Shown here in pieces: positions 1 through 11,896 of a DNA stretch of 64,000 bases. How positions within the stretch are numbered: the stretch's first letter is position 1; the number at the start of each line of letters is the position of its first letter. A program made the translations under genes and the position numbers. Below the pieces are notes generated by a model, which made no database searches, was not told where the DNA came from, and saw only the letters and a list, made by a program, of their open reading frames with translations. The DNA is taken from assembly GCA_006538405.1 (NCBI GenBank), contig BJKQ01000025.1:62001-126000 (forward strand), written 5' to 3'. Source of the stretch: Hansfordia pulvinata. Lineage: Eukaryota > Ascomycota > Sordariomycetes > Xylariales.

Positions 1-1
1 T

Positions 2-532
2 GTTCAAGTCGAGGGTGCCTGCTGCAGCCACTGCCGTCAGGGCCAAGAGCTATATCATGTAATCCCATGTGGTCAGTTCGACCTCTCTTTAAGAGGATTT
101 GGCGCAATAGTGGATATTCTAACAGAACCGGTCTCCTTCCAGGTCATATGTTCTGCGCTGGATGCTTTCATCGTCTATACGGCCATGTGGCACAGCCACC
201 ACGCACATGGACAGAGCCGGCCGAGGTCTCTTGTCTTGTCTGCCGCGGCAAATTCTCCTACTCTCGTCTTCCTCACGCCCACTGGCACCGCTTTACGTGG
301 CCGCTCTGGCCCGATACACGATACGGCCAGCACAACAACGTCTTTGCCATTGAGCTATTCCTCATGGATGATTGAGGGTCGGACACGACGGCCTTGCGCG
401 AAATCACTCCACAGACAATTGGATTCGCGGTGGGTCCCTATGCGCTTGTTGACACTTTGGGGGTTTCACGATATGAAGAGTGGTTGGTCATTCCTCTGGA
501 GTTTAGAAAATGACGAAAGTGGCCTTTATTAA
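2..532 (+). other. Open frame from left edge, possible 3' end of a gene
   Basis: One + frame is open from the window edge to the stop at 532. Its first part has a cysteine/histidine-rich patch (ACCSHCRQ) followed by a mixed hydrophobic stretch. I do not recognise the family. A second frame ends at a TAA at 60-62, which could equally be the true C-terminus of an upstream gene. The composition after about 250 degrades into serine/arginine-rich text typical of non-coding GC-rich DNA, so at most the first 200 bases look coding. Sequence left of the window would settle it. Confidence 0.2.
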
Positions 533-651
533 GCTAATACGTGCGGCTCGGCGACAAGTCTGCATCCGGTGCGACATGGCCAATGGACGCACGCACTCAC
601 AAATGCCGGGACGAAGAAGGTAACAAGAATGGTGAAAGAGGCGCAGGTTTC

Positions 652-1251
652 CTAGGACAAGGTCCAAGACACCTGGACGTGGCCGAGGTCTTGGTCGGCC
701 AGCTGCGAGAAGCCGGCGGGGGAGACGTCGATTTCATTTGCCGCGCAGCCCATGCACTTATCGACGACGGCGAGCGTGATCGATCTGCCGCCGTAGGTGA
801 CAGTGATGGACTTTTGGCACAACGGGTCGTTGTTGGGGTTGCCCGACCCCCAGAGTGACTGGCTGAGGGCGGCGACCATTTGCGAGCTGTCCGAGGTGGT
901 GCCGCACGCGCCGCCGCTCGGCTCCCAGTACGTCATCTTGCCCGACTGCGACCCGCCACCGCTGGGGCTGCCGCTGCTGGACGAAGGAGGGGCGTTTGCG
1001 CCGTATGGAGGGGTCGATCCGCCGGAGGTTGGGGATGCCTGGTAGCCGCCGCCGCCGCCGCCGCCTGAGTATCCGCCACTGTTGTCGCTTGGGTATCCGC
1101 CGCTGCTACCGCTACCGCTGCCGCCCAGGTACCCCGGGCCCGTCTGGACCACAGAGGGCATGGTGGGAACGGCGACACCGGCGGAGTGCGTCGGCGCCAC
1201 GGGGTATGTGTAGCCCCCTCCGCCTCCATAGTTCCGTTGGCCGACGTGCAT
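652..1251 (-). CDS. RlpA-like / expansin-like double-psi beta-barrel protein
   Basis: The 199-aa frame has a glycine/serine-rich N-terminal half (about residues 1-100) and a C-terminal double-psi beta-barrel. Visible hallmarks of fungal RlpA-like secreted proteins are GKMTYW, GGACG, QMVAALSQSLWG, the K-ITVTYGGRSI strand, VVDKCMGCA, the aspartate of EIDVSP, F-QLAD and the closing VSWTLS. The paired cysteines of DKCMGC and the upstream C of GACG are retained. Such proteins are extracellular or wall-associated, with plant-pathogen barwin/expansin relatives, usually without proven enzymatic activity. The start used here has no signal peptide. An acceptor-like CCACCAG lies 12 bases upstream of the ATG, so a 5' exon with the leader may exist further upstream, but I could not join one in frame convincingly. 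Domain call is secure; N-terminus is not. Confidence 0.8.
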   Translation of the reverse strand: MHVGQRNYGGGGGYTYPVAPTHSAGVAVPTMPSVVQTGPGYLGGSGSGSSGGYPSDNSGGYSGGGGGGGYQASPTSGGSTPPYGANAPPSSSSGSPSGGGSQSGKMTYWEPSGGACGTTSDSSQMVAALSQSLWGSGNPNNDPLCQKSITVTYGGRSITLAVVDKCMGCAANEIDVSPAGFSQLADQDLGHVQVSWTLS

Positions 1252-3252
1252 CGTGTGTGCTCCTGGTGGGCGGGGGTCGAATAATGGATCGGCTGAGTAC
1301 AGAAAGGTCGAACGAGTCTGGATATCTCAGTCCCGCTGAGCGAATAAGGGTCTAGCGAAGGGTAAAGGATGCCGAATCATCCAGCGAGTACAATACAACA
1401 AATACTGATATGAAAAAGGACGAGCGAGAGTGAACCATGGAAAGATGAATCTCGGGCCTGCCGAGCTGGTAGACTGCAAGAGAATGTGGAAGCGAAAGGT
1501 ATAATGACTTAACCCGAGAGCCTGGCTGCGCCCACGCGGGACCCGGGCATGCGTTTATACTCGGCCAGTGTGCTCTTCCCAGCCTGGAAGGAGGCATGGG
1601 CATGTCTCGCGCACACAACCGATGTGGCAGGCCGTTGTTTCAACAGCGAGTGTTTCGCTTGATGCTACTGCCTAGACGGCGCTTGAGACCGATGTTGACG
1701 ACAGCTCGAGACGGCCGGCGCTTGTGATCGACTAAGCTTACTGCAAGCAGGGCGGGCAAGCTCTTGACCGAGAGATGCGCCGAGTCTGGCTGCTCAACTC
1801 GAGAATGGTCGAAACAGATCGCGAACCGCCGGCCCTCCTTTGCCTTGGCGGTGGCGATCTGGCGCTTCATTTGAGGTGGTTAGTGCCGGTAGTGCAGCGT
1901 GGGCCGTCATTCCTCCTGGGACTGCTGGCCGCGTCTCGACAGATACTGCGGCGTCTTGGGGAGTAAAGCCGGGGTGCGGAAGGGAGAGAGAGGAAAAGCT
2001 AGCGTCATCGGCGGCGAAGCGCAAGGGAGACACCAAAGGTGTCGGGAACAGGTTTCGCCGTGCCGGCCTTCTGCCGCTGCTGTTCAACCCATCGCGATAA
2101 ACAGCTGTGCAGTAGAAGACGGGCTGTACATCTGCCGGTCGGGTGTTTGAAACCCTTTGCCTGCCTAATTGACAGATACCCACCAATCCTATAAAGATGA
2201 CATTCATGGAGAGAAGCCGCTGTCAGTGGGCCTGGTGCATTTACCGCAAGTCGCAAGTCGGGAGCTTTGTCGAGAAAGGAAGGGATGGAGTGGTGGGGGC
2301 GGAGCCGCATGGGTCTGAAGAGACGAGACTGACGTGACGAGGAGGCGAGACGACTGTCAATTCACATCGCGGGGGTCAAGCTGGAAGTGAGGGTAAATCG
2401 GTGCAGTACAGGACCACACAGTACACGCCCTCGACCGCTCCAGCTGGCGTGGCTCGGGGTCCCCATGTCGAACCACGGCCAGCAAGCTTCTCACGTACGC
2501 AACTCGTCACGGGCTCCCTAGAGCTGGATCCTGATCAACAACGTAAGCCTCCTCCGCCGCGGCCTGATTGAGCTGCTTATCTACATTTAAGGGCCTGGGG
2601 GTGAAGCTCCAATCCTGCCACTGTCTTGCAAAGCCTGGGTGTCCACTTCTACAACCAGGCTCCAGTCAGTATTCCCAGCGAGAGGGCAAACAGAGGGCAC
2701 CAAGAGAATCGCCAAAGTCGCAGCGACTCTCTGTTCACGGCTCTGGCCATGGTTCACGACCACTCGCTGGCAGTGAAGAATACATACAGCCACCAGGGCC
2801 CGGCGACGCCGAACGTGGGACCTGAGCCGGGCTATTCGTGCTGCTGGGAAGCAGGTGGCCGGGCGGAATCAATGGCTTCGGTGGGAGAAAACTGGCCCAA
2901 GCGGGTGACACGATAGTGCTGCAGAAATGCGATTCGAATTTATGTCAGAGCGAAACTTGTCCGAGGGGTGGGAGAGAGGACAGAACAGTAGAGTGAGATA
3001 GTAGTCGACTGCCCGACAAGCGACATGACGGGAAACGGGTGAAATGACAATCACAATTCCAGGTATGGCGGTAATATGATGTGGGATGTTACCTCTGGCA
3101 AGCAACATCTCCGGCAGGCAAAACCTAGAACGAGGTGCATTCACCTTGCAGACTGTGCGGAATTCAAGCTCTATCATACTAAAATCTTGTATCGGCCGGG
3201 TCTCGCTTTTGCTTCTATTCGAGCAGCATTGATGCCATCTATGGCTGGCCAC
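1252..3252. other. Intergenic region, no supported gene
   Basis: Short ORFs of 60-137 codons on both strands, none with a recognisable family or convincing start and splice sites. A minus-strand ATG near 1438 opens a short hydrophobic peptide (FFISVFVVL) resembling a signal peptide just upstream of the RlpA-like gene, but its stop and phase do not connect. Probably 5' leader and promoter of the flanking minus-strand genes. Confidence 0.4.
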
Positions 3253-4401
3253 CTAACGCTTCCGGTGCGCGGATCGACGCGTCACAGGACCCCGCGACTG
3301 GTGGCTTTCTTCGTTGCGGTCTCGCAAGCCACGATTCTTCTTCTGCGCGGTCACTAGGCGTGTCTCAGGGCCAAGCTCCCTGGGCGCCGCGGTCAAACGC
3401 GAGGCGCGTGTCTCTGTGCGCGATGTGGACGGGCGAACCGCTTGGCCTCTTAGGGGGGCTGATTCCTCGTGTGGAGTTGATCTATGACGCGGCAACTTTC
3501 CCTTTGCGTTGTCTCGAGCCATAGGTTTGGCTGCTTTGAACGCTGGCAGTTGTCCAGTCTCCTGAGGTTTTTCTAGACGGCGCGGCGTCTTCTCTTGGCT
3601 GAAGGGGGGCGAGCCCTCGACCGACTGAGCAGGCTCTCTCTCCGTGGAAGTGTGGCATGTGGCACTTTGACTGTGCCCCGATTGCTGTGCAAGTGTCAAC
3701 GCAGTTCCTGGAGGTCTTTCCATCGCTTGACTGGGCCGTGTTAAGGGCTCCCGGGGGGCTCTGACAGCGGCAACCTGCATCGGGTGTTGTGAGGCTGTTG
3801 ACGCAAAGCTTGGCAGTCCTTTTCTGTGTTTACGGGAAGGCTGCGCAGAGATCGACTTCGAGATCGCCACCCGGGCGCCGGGAGGGCCGGTCTGCAGAGA
3901 GCTCCCCGTAAATGATCGCGCAGGTCTGGAGGGTAAGAGAGGTGGAAGGCGGCACGAAAAAGAGGGCTCCGGGGCTGCTCGGGGCGCGGGATTCTGGCGA
4001 TCAAACCGTAGACTCTCGGAGCTCGCATTCCCGCCGGGCTGCTGCTGGATGCCATATCGGCCTTGGCCCCAGGTAAGCGGTGTGGGTGGCGGGAGCGTGG
4101 GGCGCGCGACGCTGGACTGCGACACGTTACTGTGAGCTTCGTGGGTTGGTGTTGAGCTTCCGGAAGCCGGTAGAAGCCTCGACACGGACCTGCGGGCCAG
4201 ATCGACCAAAGCCGAACTGGAGAACGCGGAGGGCGCAGCGGGCGGACGCGGGCCAGTGTCCCAGGGCTTGCCGTTCCGAGCCGAGATTCCAGGCCTGCCC
4301 GAGTGGGTCGGCTCGCTAGCAGACTGGAGGTGGTGAGATGCGACGACGGGGGCGACAATGTCATCCATGGAAGGCAAATGAGGGCCTGAGGGAGGCGACA
4401 T
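3253..4401 (-). CDS. Hypothetical disordered Ser/Pro/Arg-rich protein
   Basis: A minus-strand frame open for 532 codons up to 4851. I place the start at the ATG at 4401 because the sequence from MSPPSG onward reads as a typical fungal low-complexity protein: Ser/Pro/Ala-rich with short ordered patches (PSMDDIVAPV, SALVDLARRSVSRLLP) and a very basic C-terminus (residues about 330-382). No domain, signal peptide or membrane segment is visible. A basic disordered tail would fit a nuclear or nucleic-acid-associated protein, but that is only inference. High GC by itself keeps frames open, so this may be fortuitous; the length and the ordered patches are the only support. Confidence 0.35.
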   Translation of the reverse strand: MSPPSGPHLPSMDDIVAPVVASHHLQSASEPTHSGRPGISARNGKPWDTGPRPPAAPSAFSSSALVDLARRSVSRLLPASGSSTPTHEAHSNVSQSSVARPTLPPPTPLTWGQGRYGIQQQPGGNASSESLRFDRQNPAPRAAPEPSFSCRLPPLLPSRPARSFTGSSLQTGPPGARVAISKSISAQPSRKHRKGLPSFASTASQHPMQVAAVRAPREPLTRPSQAMERPPGTALTLAQQSGHSQSATCHTSTEREPAQSVEGSPPFSQEKTPRRLEKPQETGQLPAFKAAKPMARDNAKGKLPRHRSTPHEESAPLRGQAVRPSTSRTETRASRLTAAPRELGPETRLVTAQKKNRGLRDRNEESHQSRGPVTRRSAHRKR

Positions 4402-7400
4402 GGCGGCAATGGCTGAACTCTGGGCTCTTCTCCCCGCCGAGCGGCGATGAGGGGTGAGGGGGGTGATGTCGGCTGCGGACAGAAGAGAGCAGTTAGTCGG
4501 CTCAAATGAAAACAGCAACGCGAGAGGGGACCTCCCGACTTCCATGGCTGAGCAGTGTCTGTTTCTTTGTCCAACTCGGGAATGGAGACGCCATGGCCGG
4601 CTTGGTGCGGATGTAGACAGCGCCCGTGTCTTTAAGGAGGCATGTTCAGTTTGTTTGGACATGCGTTGCCAGCCGCTTGCTGTGTTTGCATGGTTGCATA
4701 TCGCGCGGAGAAGGCGAGCAAGGGCAAACGCCCGAGCCGGGGCGGGTGCGAGTACATCGCAGGTGGAGGTATTGGTTTGTGTTGGGTTATGGAGAGGCAC
4801 ATAGCAGGGGTCGTCTCGTGTTATGTCGTCGATTCGATGGGGGGAAGCCACAGGCGCCGGGTTGCTAGTGGATGGATGGACAGGTCACCGGAAGCCAAGC
4901 AAGGGGGGCAATCGTTGACAACATGCCATGGCTCGTGGTAACGCACGAAGCAAGCGAGGAAGCAAGCAAGTGAATAAGCGAGCCCAGGGCGTCAAGGGCG
5001 AGGCAATCTGGTTGGTGATGTTAGGATGACGATGCGGGCACTGAAGCCAAGCCGCGTTATGGTTACCTGTATTCAGCGATACCGTGCGCTTTGTTTGGTT
5101 TGTCCGGGCGGGGCGCCACGCGCGCGGGTAGGCGCGCCTGTCAGTCGTGGTTGCCGCTTCCAGTTTGGATGCGCCAGATCAATTCAGGAACATTGAAGCA
5201 CTCTAAGGTACCTAAGGTGCCACTTTAGTTTCAATTAGATACCCGAGTACTCGCACTGGGTTGGGTCGCACCTGCAGGGCACAAGCTTGCTTCTGTGATT
5301 CGGGTGGTGTGAAACGGATCGGATCCAGCTGGAGCCCTGCCCTGCAGGTGCCTTAAGAGCTGGAATAGGGTCATGGATGCTTCACTTAGGTACCGTGTTA
5401 AATCCAAGGTATCGTACCTACCCAGGTACTGGCTTTTGGAACTTCTCACTCCACTTGCGCGTCGTGACTTTCCAGCAGCCATACGGTGAGTTCAAACGTT
5501 TTCGTATTGAATAGCTTACAACTAATAGGATAAGATCTGGGCTTGAACGGCATCTCATGAGAGACCCCCGTCATCCTCGTCTTGGAGATACCTACCTTTA
5601 CTCACCCCACATCCCCGGATTGGAATGGAATGGAGGGGCACGCAGACCGTTGGGAGAGGTTAAAGGCACTCGTAGGTACGCGGACAACCCCGGCCCTTTC
5701 CTTTAGACAGCTGGAGAGCAGCGCCGCGTACCGCCGCTGAAGGGCCCGGTACAGGAACTCAAGGTAACCTGTAGCCCGCATGGATGCCTCATCGCAGACG
5801 CTCATCTTAGGTACATACAGGTAGGTATCTATTCTCCGCTAGGTAGATAGGTACGTGTAGGCCCGCCCCCGCGCGCTTCCATTCCGCGCCGCCAGGCAAT
5901 CCACCCCGCCAATCCCAGTCAACAGTCATTCCCGTCAGCTATCAACCGTCGACACAGCCCGCGACACGGCGAAACGCAACAGAATGACAGAGCCAGACAT
6001 GAATGTTTTCAGCCCTCTCGTTCCCTCTTCACTCAGCCTGCCTGCCCGCCGCCAAGAAACCACCCGACATCATCGACTCTTTGCAAGAGTCAACGCCCCT
6101 CTGCTCCCTAAGCACCGACTAGCCCTCTGGGCACCCGAACCCTTCTCTCACGTTCACACCGTGCAGCTGTTTGACTGGCTCGGTGTGGGCCGAGCGACTT
6201 CGATCACGGCGCCCACCTCCTCAACCCCAGTCAAGTTTTTAGGACCCCCTCCGGCTTCAGTCGGGCGCAAACATCCATGAGATCCTCCGGCATTCACCTC
6301 ACGCGAGTCAAAGCCCTAGCCTGCCCATAATGGGTCGCGTCGCAAGCCACCCCCGGCGCTAAGCAAACCGCCCATCTCTGACAGAATGGAAAAATCATAT
6401 ACTCTGTTTGTCGGCAATAAATGACAATCCGCAGTCAGCAGGCCATTGGCCTTGGGAATGAGCTGGCCAACGGCCCAAACCAACGGGCAGCCTGACGCCC
6501 GGCAGGTCAGGCGCGGGTGGCGCTTAAAGCTCTGCCTCATCCAAGCGTTTTATATTCAGGCAATACGGGGGGTGGGAAGGGGGGCAAGTTGCGGGCCGTT
6601 ATGTTCAACTCCAGGTCTTACAAAAGGGCCCCTGCCCAACCCTATCTATCGCACTCCTCTCTCGCCAGGTCCTGCACTCCCGTCTGTACGCTGCTGCCTC
6701 CACACTTCGCCGGCAGTCTACCGTGCATGAACTCATCGCCTTCAGCTGACGCGCCCCCAAGGTCGTTCCAGTCCGTCTCAAACTTCGCAGAGACTACGGC
6801 TTTCCCCTCGCGCTGATCTGCTCCCAGGTAGGCTGTCTTGACACTCGCTGCAGTGCAATCCCAATATGTCACGATCCCGCTTTGCTAACGAGTAGCCAGA
6901 GGCAAGATGATGAGATCCAACGGCAGCGCGGCATTTCGCTTGGTGTATCTAGCTGTCCTGCTCCTCTTGTCAAGGCCCTGCTACTTTCTGTTCTGCTTCC
7001 TGACCAATCCCGGTCACGCGCACAGCATGCCCCCACTGGGATTCTTTCGATCGGCTCCAGAGAGGGTGTCCCCATACAGCTACGTACCATCCACGTCGTT
7101 GCCTTCTTCGCGATCACAGGTGTCGTGGCCTTCGCAAGTCACAGCGTCGGCCGACGCAAATCCGACTTTGTCTGCATCACGGTCGCCTCGGGGCCCGAAG
7201 ACCGACCTTCCTGCAGTCTGCGCGTCCCTTCCAGAGGGGACGGCATCGTTTTGAACGTGTGTGATCTGGTATGGCTCAGCCATTTAGCTGGGATGCCGTG
7301 TCGACTGTCTCGACAGGGTGAGGATGGCCCCCTTGCCGCGCCACCAATCTTTCGACAAACGGCCCCTCGACACGCGGAAACCGCGCCGTCATTGCCATTC

Positions 7401-8610
7401 ATGATCGAAAGCCAAGAAACAAGAATCCCTCTTCGAGAATCTCCTAGGCCAGACCCTTCTCCTGGGGATTTGCCTCCTTGACTTCCCTACTGCCGGGTAC
7501 TTCGCTGCTGGCACGACCAGGGTCTTGTCTCTTGATCAAAGCACAGCACGACAGGGCAGCTTCCCTCTTTCATTCAGAGCTCCTTTCGACTGGATCAATT
7601 TCTTTGAGCGGCATCACACGTGGCTACCTAACATGAATGATCACATAGACGCACATTTAATTAAATTAGTACTCGAACTCATTACCACCACCTTCAGCCT
7701 CAGCGGGCATACAGCGCTACGCTCTGCCCACATGGTTAAAAGTATCCGGTCTACCCGAGCAAGAGCCTTACATTACACTCGACGCTTGGATCCTATCAGC
7801 AACCGCCGCTGGCGCTGCGTGGTGTCGGTACTCACCCTTTTGAGAGCTTAATCCGCCCTCGAGCCTCGAGATGCCTTTATCCTGGCGTCTGCGACGGAGC
7901 CGCCATGCCGAGCGCTGACATGGTGGCTAGAATGGTGATGAAGCTTCATGTTCACATGATTGAGATGGAGCTGTGGGTTTGAAATCAGGGGAACAGACTG
8001 GAAGGTATTGGCGCGGTGTGCACTGTGGCTTAAGCTTTAGAGGGTGCAGTAGAAGACTCATCAAATCTTAGTCTCACGTCAGCTCTTTATCCTCGTTTGA
8101 AAGCGAAACGCGGCACACTCGGGCACCGTGGATATTACCGAAGCATGCCGCGCCCTCGATTAAGCGGTGCAGGCTGTCGCTTAAAATCACTCTTAACCAG
8201 GGCTAAGGCAAGACTTCTGCAGCTAGAGGTTCTCGTGAAGTAACGACATCACCGTGGAGGCGGGAGGTCACGATGTAGAAAGCAGCTCATGTTGCCACTA
8301 AATAATCGTTTAAGATGCACTGTGTCTGTACCTGCTACGGACGAAGCTGAGTTCTGCGACGCCTCGCGGCACGTTTTCTGTTCCATCCACACTCACGTAG
8401 TTGTAAGTATGAGCGATCTCCGGCAATTGCAGGGTTTTGTCTCTGGAGTAATAGGTTCCATCTTTTTATTAGGGTCTGACCGTTGTAGACCGATAATGAC
8501 AACATCTCAATAAAGATAGTCACGAGTTCAATGTACTATCCTTAAAGCGCCTGAGGACCTCGTGAATATGCTGGAGTGCTCGTCGAATTCATTTACCACC
8601 ACTTGATCGC
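4402..8610. other. Long gene-poor region with TACCTA-type motifs
   Basis: No supported gene over 4.2 kb. Between about 5200 and 5860 there are repeated AGGTACCTA/TACCTAAGGTA-like words, a scattered motif in intergenic DNA of many Sordariomycetes. A start-like context (ACAGAATG at 5984) opens a 98-codon frame with no family resemblance. An ATG at 6907 opens a 115-codon frame with a hydrophobic N-terminus (LVYLAVLLLLS) that could be a small secreted protein but decays into Ser/Pro-rich text. Both are too weak to call. 7850-8600 holds nothing recognisable. Confidence 0.4.
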
Positions 8611-11077
8611 TCATACGTTTCTTTGGACCCAAGATTGGATGATACCCTCGTTCGTCTCAGGGTATACCTTCAGCTCTATGTGTGCATTGGCTCCATCGCC
8701 GACCAAGAAGGTATTGGCTTGCACAAACTTCCACCGCGGCTTAGTGCGGGACAACACGACATCACGCCACTTCAGGTGGGCCTCTTCCTCCACCGCCGAC
8801 ACGCGGTTGTAGTACTCAGTGCAGGACTCGACGTCGGCGGTGCACCGCCAGATGTGAAGGCGGCACAGAAAGTCGGCCAGGGCCAGCTTCCCGTGGGACA
8901 GCACCTTGGATCGGTCGACGCTCACGGTGAGCGTGTTCGCCCCGGGTCTGTGGATGATGGAAATAGTCCCTTGACCGTCGGAGAGCAGATGTTTCAAGAT
9001 GGCCCAGTGTGCCTGGGAAGAGTCAGCGCGGGCTACACGGGGTTACGGTTCATGGAACGGTCTGCCTGGGGGGTTTGCGTACCCGCAGATGAGGTTGTCC
9101 CCATTCCCCTTGACGAGTATCGTAGGCTTCCAAAGCCTCGAGTCCCTCGACCCCAATCGAGATGTACGAGTGATAAATAACTTGTTTGCACGACGACTGT
9201 CAGCGTGGCTGGTCTATAGATCAAGTGGCCTGGAATAATTTGGCTGTGGATGGGCTCGTCGGACTTACGATCATCAGCTGTGATCTCCGACTCGTCGTCG
9301 TGTCCGAATATTGACAGAAGCTGCTTGTTGTCTATGAGCACACTGCCAACGAGCATCGCACGGCATTCCTCGGCCGATGCTGCTATCTTCCCAAACACGC
9401 TCGTCCAGGTCTGACCGGGAAGATACCAGCTGTTGACGGCGCTCCCCGTGAGCGGATTGACGGGTGGGTGCGCAGCGTCAAAGTTGAACTCGCCCGGACT
9501 TGCCTCACTGAGAAGCTTGCCGCTGCCGTGTCCCACGACCTCGTGGACGACGGTTGTGATGAACCTCACGATCGAGGCGCTTTTCTTGTAGGCGGACGCC
9601 TCCGTTGCGTCAACGTAGTGGCAGATACTGGCTGGGTTGTCGTTGGCGCTCAGCCGATTAGCAATGACGATGTTCTTGAAGCCACAAGTCTCTCTGATAT
9701 CGTTGTACTGGATCTTTATCAGCTGCGTCTTTTGGACTTGGTCAAATAACGAGATGACTCACATTTGGGAGGTTCGCCGCCTCCCAGGTAACACTGGAGC
9801 AAAGCGCCAAAGCTACAAGAGAAGAGTTAGTATCGACTCGGCGGCTTCGACTGGCCGCCGTTTCTGGTGTTGCTCGGCTTACCGTGAAGGCTGATGAAGT
9901 CAGGGGCCTCGAAGAGCTCCTTTTCAAAGGGCCCATTTCCCTCGTTGACACCCGGGACGGCCCATGGCAAGGAGTTGATGAGGCTGCGAGAGAGACTGAC
10001 GACCTCCCTCATCCTCGCGTTTTCGACAGGGTCCGATATCCCTACCACGGCTTCCCACTCGGCTCTTACGCCGAGGGGGTCTCTGTATGGCTCTACAAAG
10101 CCGATGATGTTCTCAACGCGCGGGGACATATCCGTCACCCACTTCTGCTGCGACTTGCGGAAAGCGTTCAAACTGCCCGTCTGGAAGCTCTCAATGTACG
10201 AGTCGAGCACCTGAACCTGCGTGTCGTTCTCGGCGTGCTGCTTTGCCAATTCAAGGGACTCGCACACGCGGGACATCTCGCTGGCATGGTCACCACGCGT
10301 CAGGCGGATGAGAATGTCATCCTGGGCCTCTGTGCGGAACTCGGAAACGAGTCCAGAGCTACTGGAGGCCTGATGGACCTCGAACACCCGGTCTCCGTTG
10401 TGCTGTGTCACCTTGCTGACCCTCGTGTTCTCCAGCTCCACGCCGCGCGACTCCAGGGCCGTGGACACGAGCTTAGCCTCATCCGACGTGATCCGCTCGC
10501 TCCCCGGATAGTAGTTGGACTGGCTGTTCTCGCTCGGCCAGCCGAGAGTCCAGGGCGGGGTCGACAGTAACGAACCCTCGATTGTCGCGAGCAGGGCTGT
10601 CGCGCCGGGACACCCCGCGGCAAGGCGCCTGAGCGCGTCGGCGGAGAGATCAGGGACGAACTTCTGGTCGCCTTCGCCCTAGGCATAGCCAGAATTGACA
10701 CAGATCAGCGGCTCTGCTCGCACCCTACATAACAGCGCCGGTAATACGGAGAGAGTGCTCACAAAGTAGTTCCCGGCGTTGCACAGGAAGAGAGCGGCGT
10801 ATTCCAGGAACGATGCCAGCTCGTCTGAAGACAAGCCAGCATCGTCTGCTAGTGTGGGCCAGTCGCCGTCGCAATAACGGTAAAGTTCGATGATGAAGTC
10901 GAAGATGGTTGTCGACTCTGGGGAGACCTGGCGCATTATGATACGGGCTCCGTGCCACGCCGCGCGGGCCAAATAATGGGCGTAGAGCCGCTCACGCAGC
11001 GATAGACGACCGAAGGTTTCCTTGATGACCAGCTGGTGGACAGGCGCACCACCTTGGCCGACTCGAGCGGACGTCAT
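8611..11077 (-). CDS. Dipeptidyl peptidase III (M49 zinc metallopeptidase)
   Basis: Cleaves dipeptides from the N-termini of short peptides; normally cytosolic. I resolve six exons on the minus strand: 11077-10763, 10678-9883, 9812-9763, 9707-9269, 9180-9083 and 9012-8611. Phases are consistent throughout and give 699 aa, a usual family length. Introns are 54-88 nt; the second has an ATACTAAC branch point. Family landmarks in order: RLYAHYLARAAWHGARI-RQVSPES, GNYFGEGDQKFVP, QLxD-type YIESFQTGS, IGFVEPYRDPLG, PNYNDIRETCGFKN, the zinc motif HEVVGH (about H442, E443, H447), GSGKLL, EECRAM with the third zinc ligand about E501, FGHDD, EITADD and LTVSVDRSKVLSHGK. The canonical HELLGH reads HEVVGH and EECRAE reads EECRAM; ligands and general base are intact. 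No signal peptide. It shares a divergent promoter with the NB-ARC gene. Confidence 0.95.
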
Positions 11078-11896
11078 GTTGAACGTTCAAGTTTGGCGGA
11101 TGAGGGGATTGCAGCGCTACGAAACACAAAGAGCCGCGCAAGCGGAGATGAGGTCGTCAGCTGGGCAGCTCGCCTTGGTTTTGTCTTGCTCGACGACATA
11201 CCCCGCAAGCAAGGTACACGCAGCCTGGGTGTGTTTGCCCTACCCTGGTTCTTACCCGCAGGCGACTGACAGGGTAACTGCTTCGTTGGGAGTAGATTTA
11301 GCAATCACGGAATTGCAAGCCAGCAAACACTTCTGCTATTGTCGGACAATCACTCACAATCACGGGCTTGCGGGGCAACAAGCCAATGAACATCGATCAT
11401 TTGTCACCGGAGCATACCGGCTCTCAATTCTCCGGGCTTGGCAGCTCTCATTCCGGCCATAGATCATCAAGTGCTGCGAGTGTGGCAGCCCCCGGGCTCA
11501 CCGATGGGTCTTAATGTATTCTTTCTTAAGTGTGGGCGCCTTGTCGGGCCAGTCAGAGAGCAAGGTGGCGTTCTAAAGGAAGTGTGTTGGTTGCCGAATG
11601 CTTGCCGCTTGCCACTGACTGCTTGCTGCTTGTTGTTTGTTTTCAGCTGATCATATTCCATAGCCAACAATGTGACAATCTGAGAAGACAGCCATCCCTC
11701 GAATTCAAGGACTGCAAACGGTCTACAGTGAGCCACGTCGGGATTCGATGTGGCGCGGAGCCCGGGAAAGACTGCTTGGCGCTGTCGGTGTTCGCCCTGC
11801 TTTTGAAGCCAGACCAAACCCGCGTTCGGCTCCTGCATAAGATGGTCAGTGGCATATCTTCTCCATTCCAACGTTTTCTTGCTCCAACCGCCTCCA
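11078..11896. promoter_or_regulatory. Divergent intergenic region between DPP III and NB-ARC/TPR gene
   Basis: The 819 bases between the divergent ATGs at 11077 (-) and 11897 (+) should hold both promoters. Around 11590-11640 is a run of imperfect GCTTGCC/GCTTGCT words. A 126-codon + frame (11530-11910) overlaps the NB-ARC start in another phase; it has no recognisable domain, but an additional upstream exon of the NB-ARC gene could be hidden here. Confidence 0.45.

Noticed and set aside
3253..4851. Full 532-codon frame starting at 4851
   Set aside because: The part before 4401 is irregular and lacks consistent coding composition; a start at the ATG at 4401 is more plausible.
6882..7481. 199-codon + frame, overlapped by a 115-codon frame with a hydrophobic start
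   Set aside because: No family features, competing frames of similar quality, Ser/Pro-rich decay; insufficient for a gene call.
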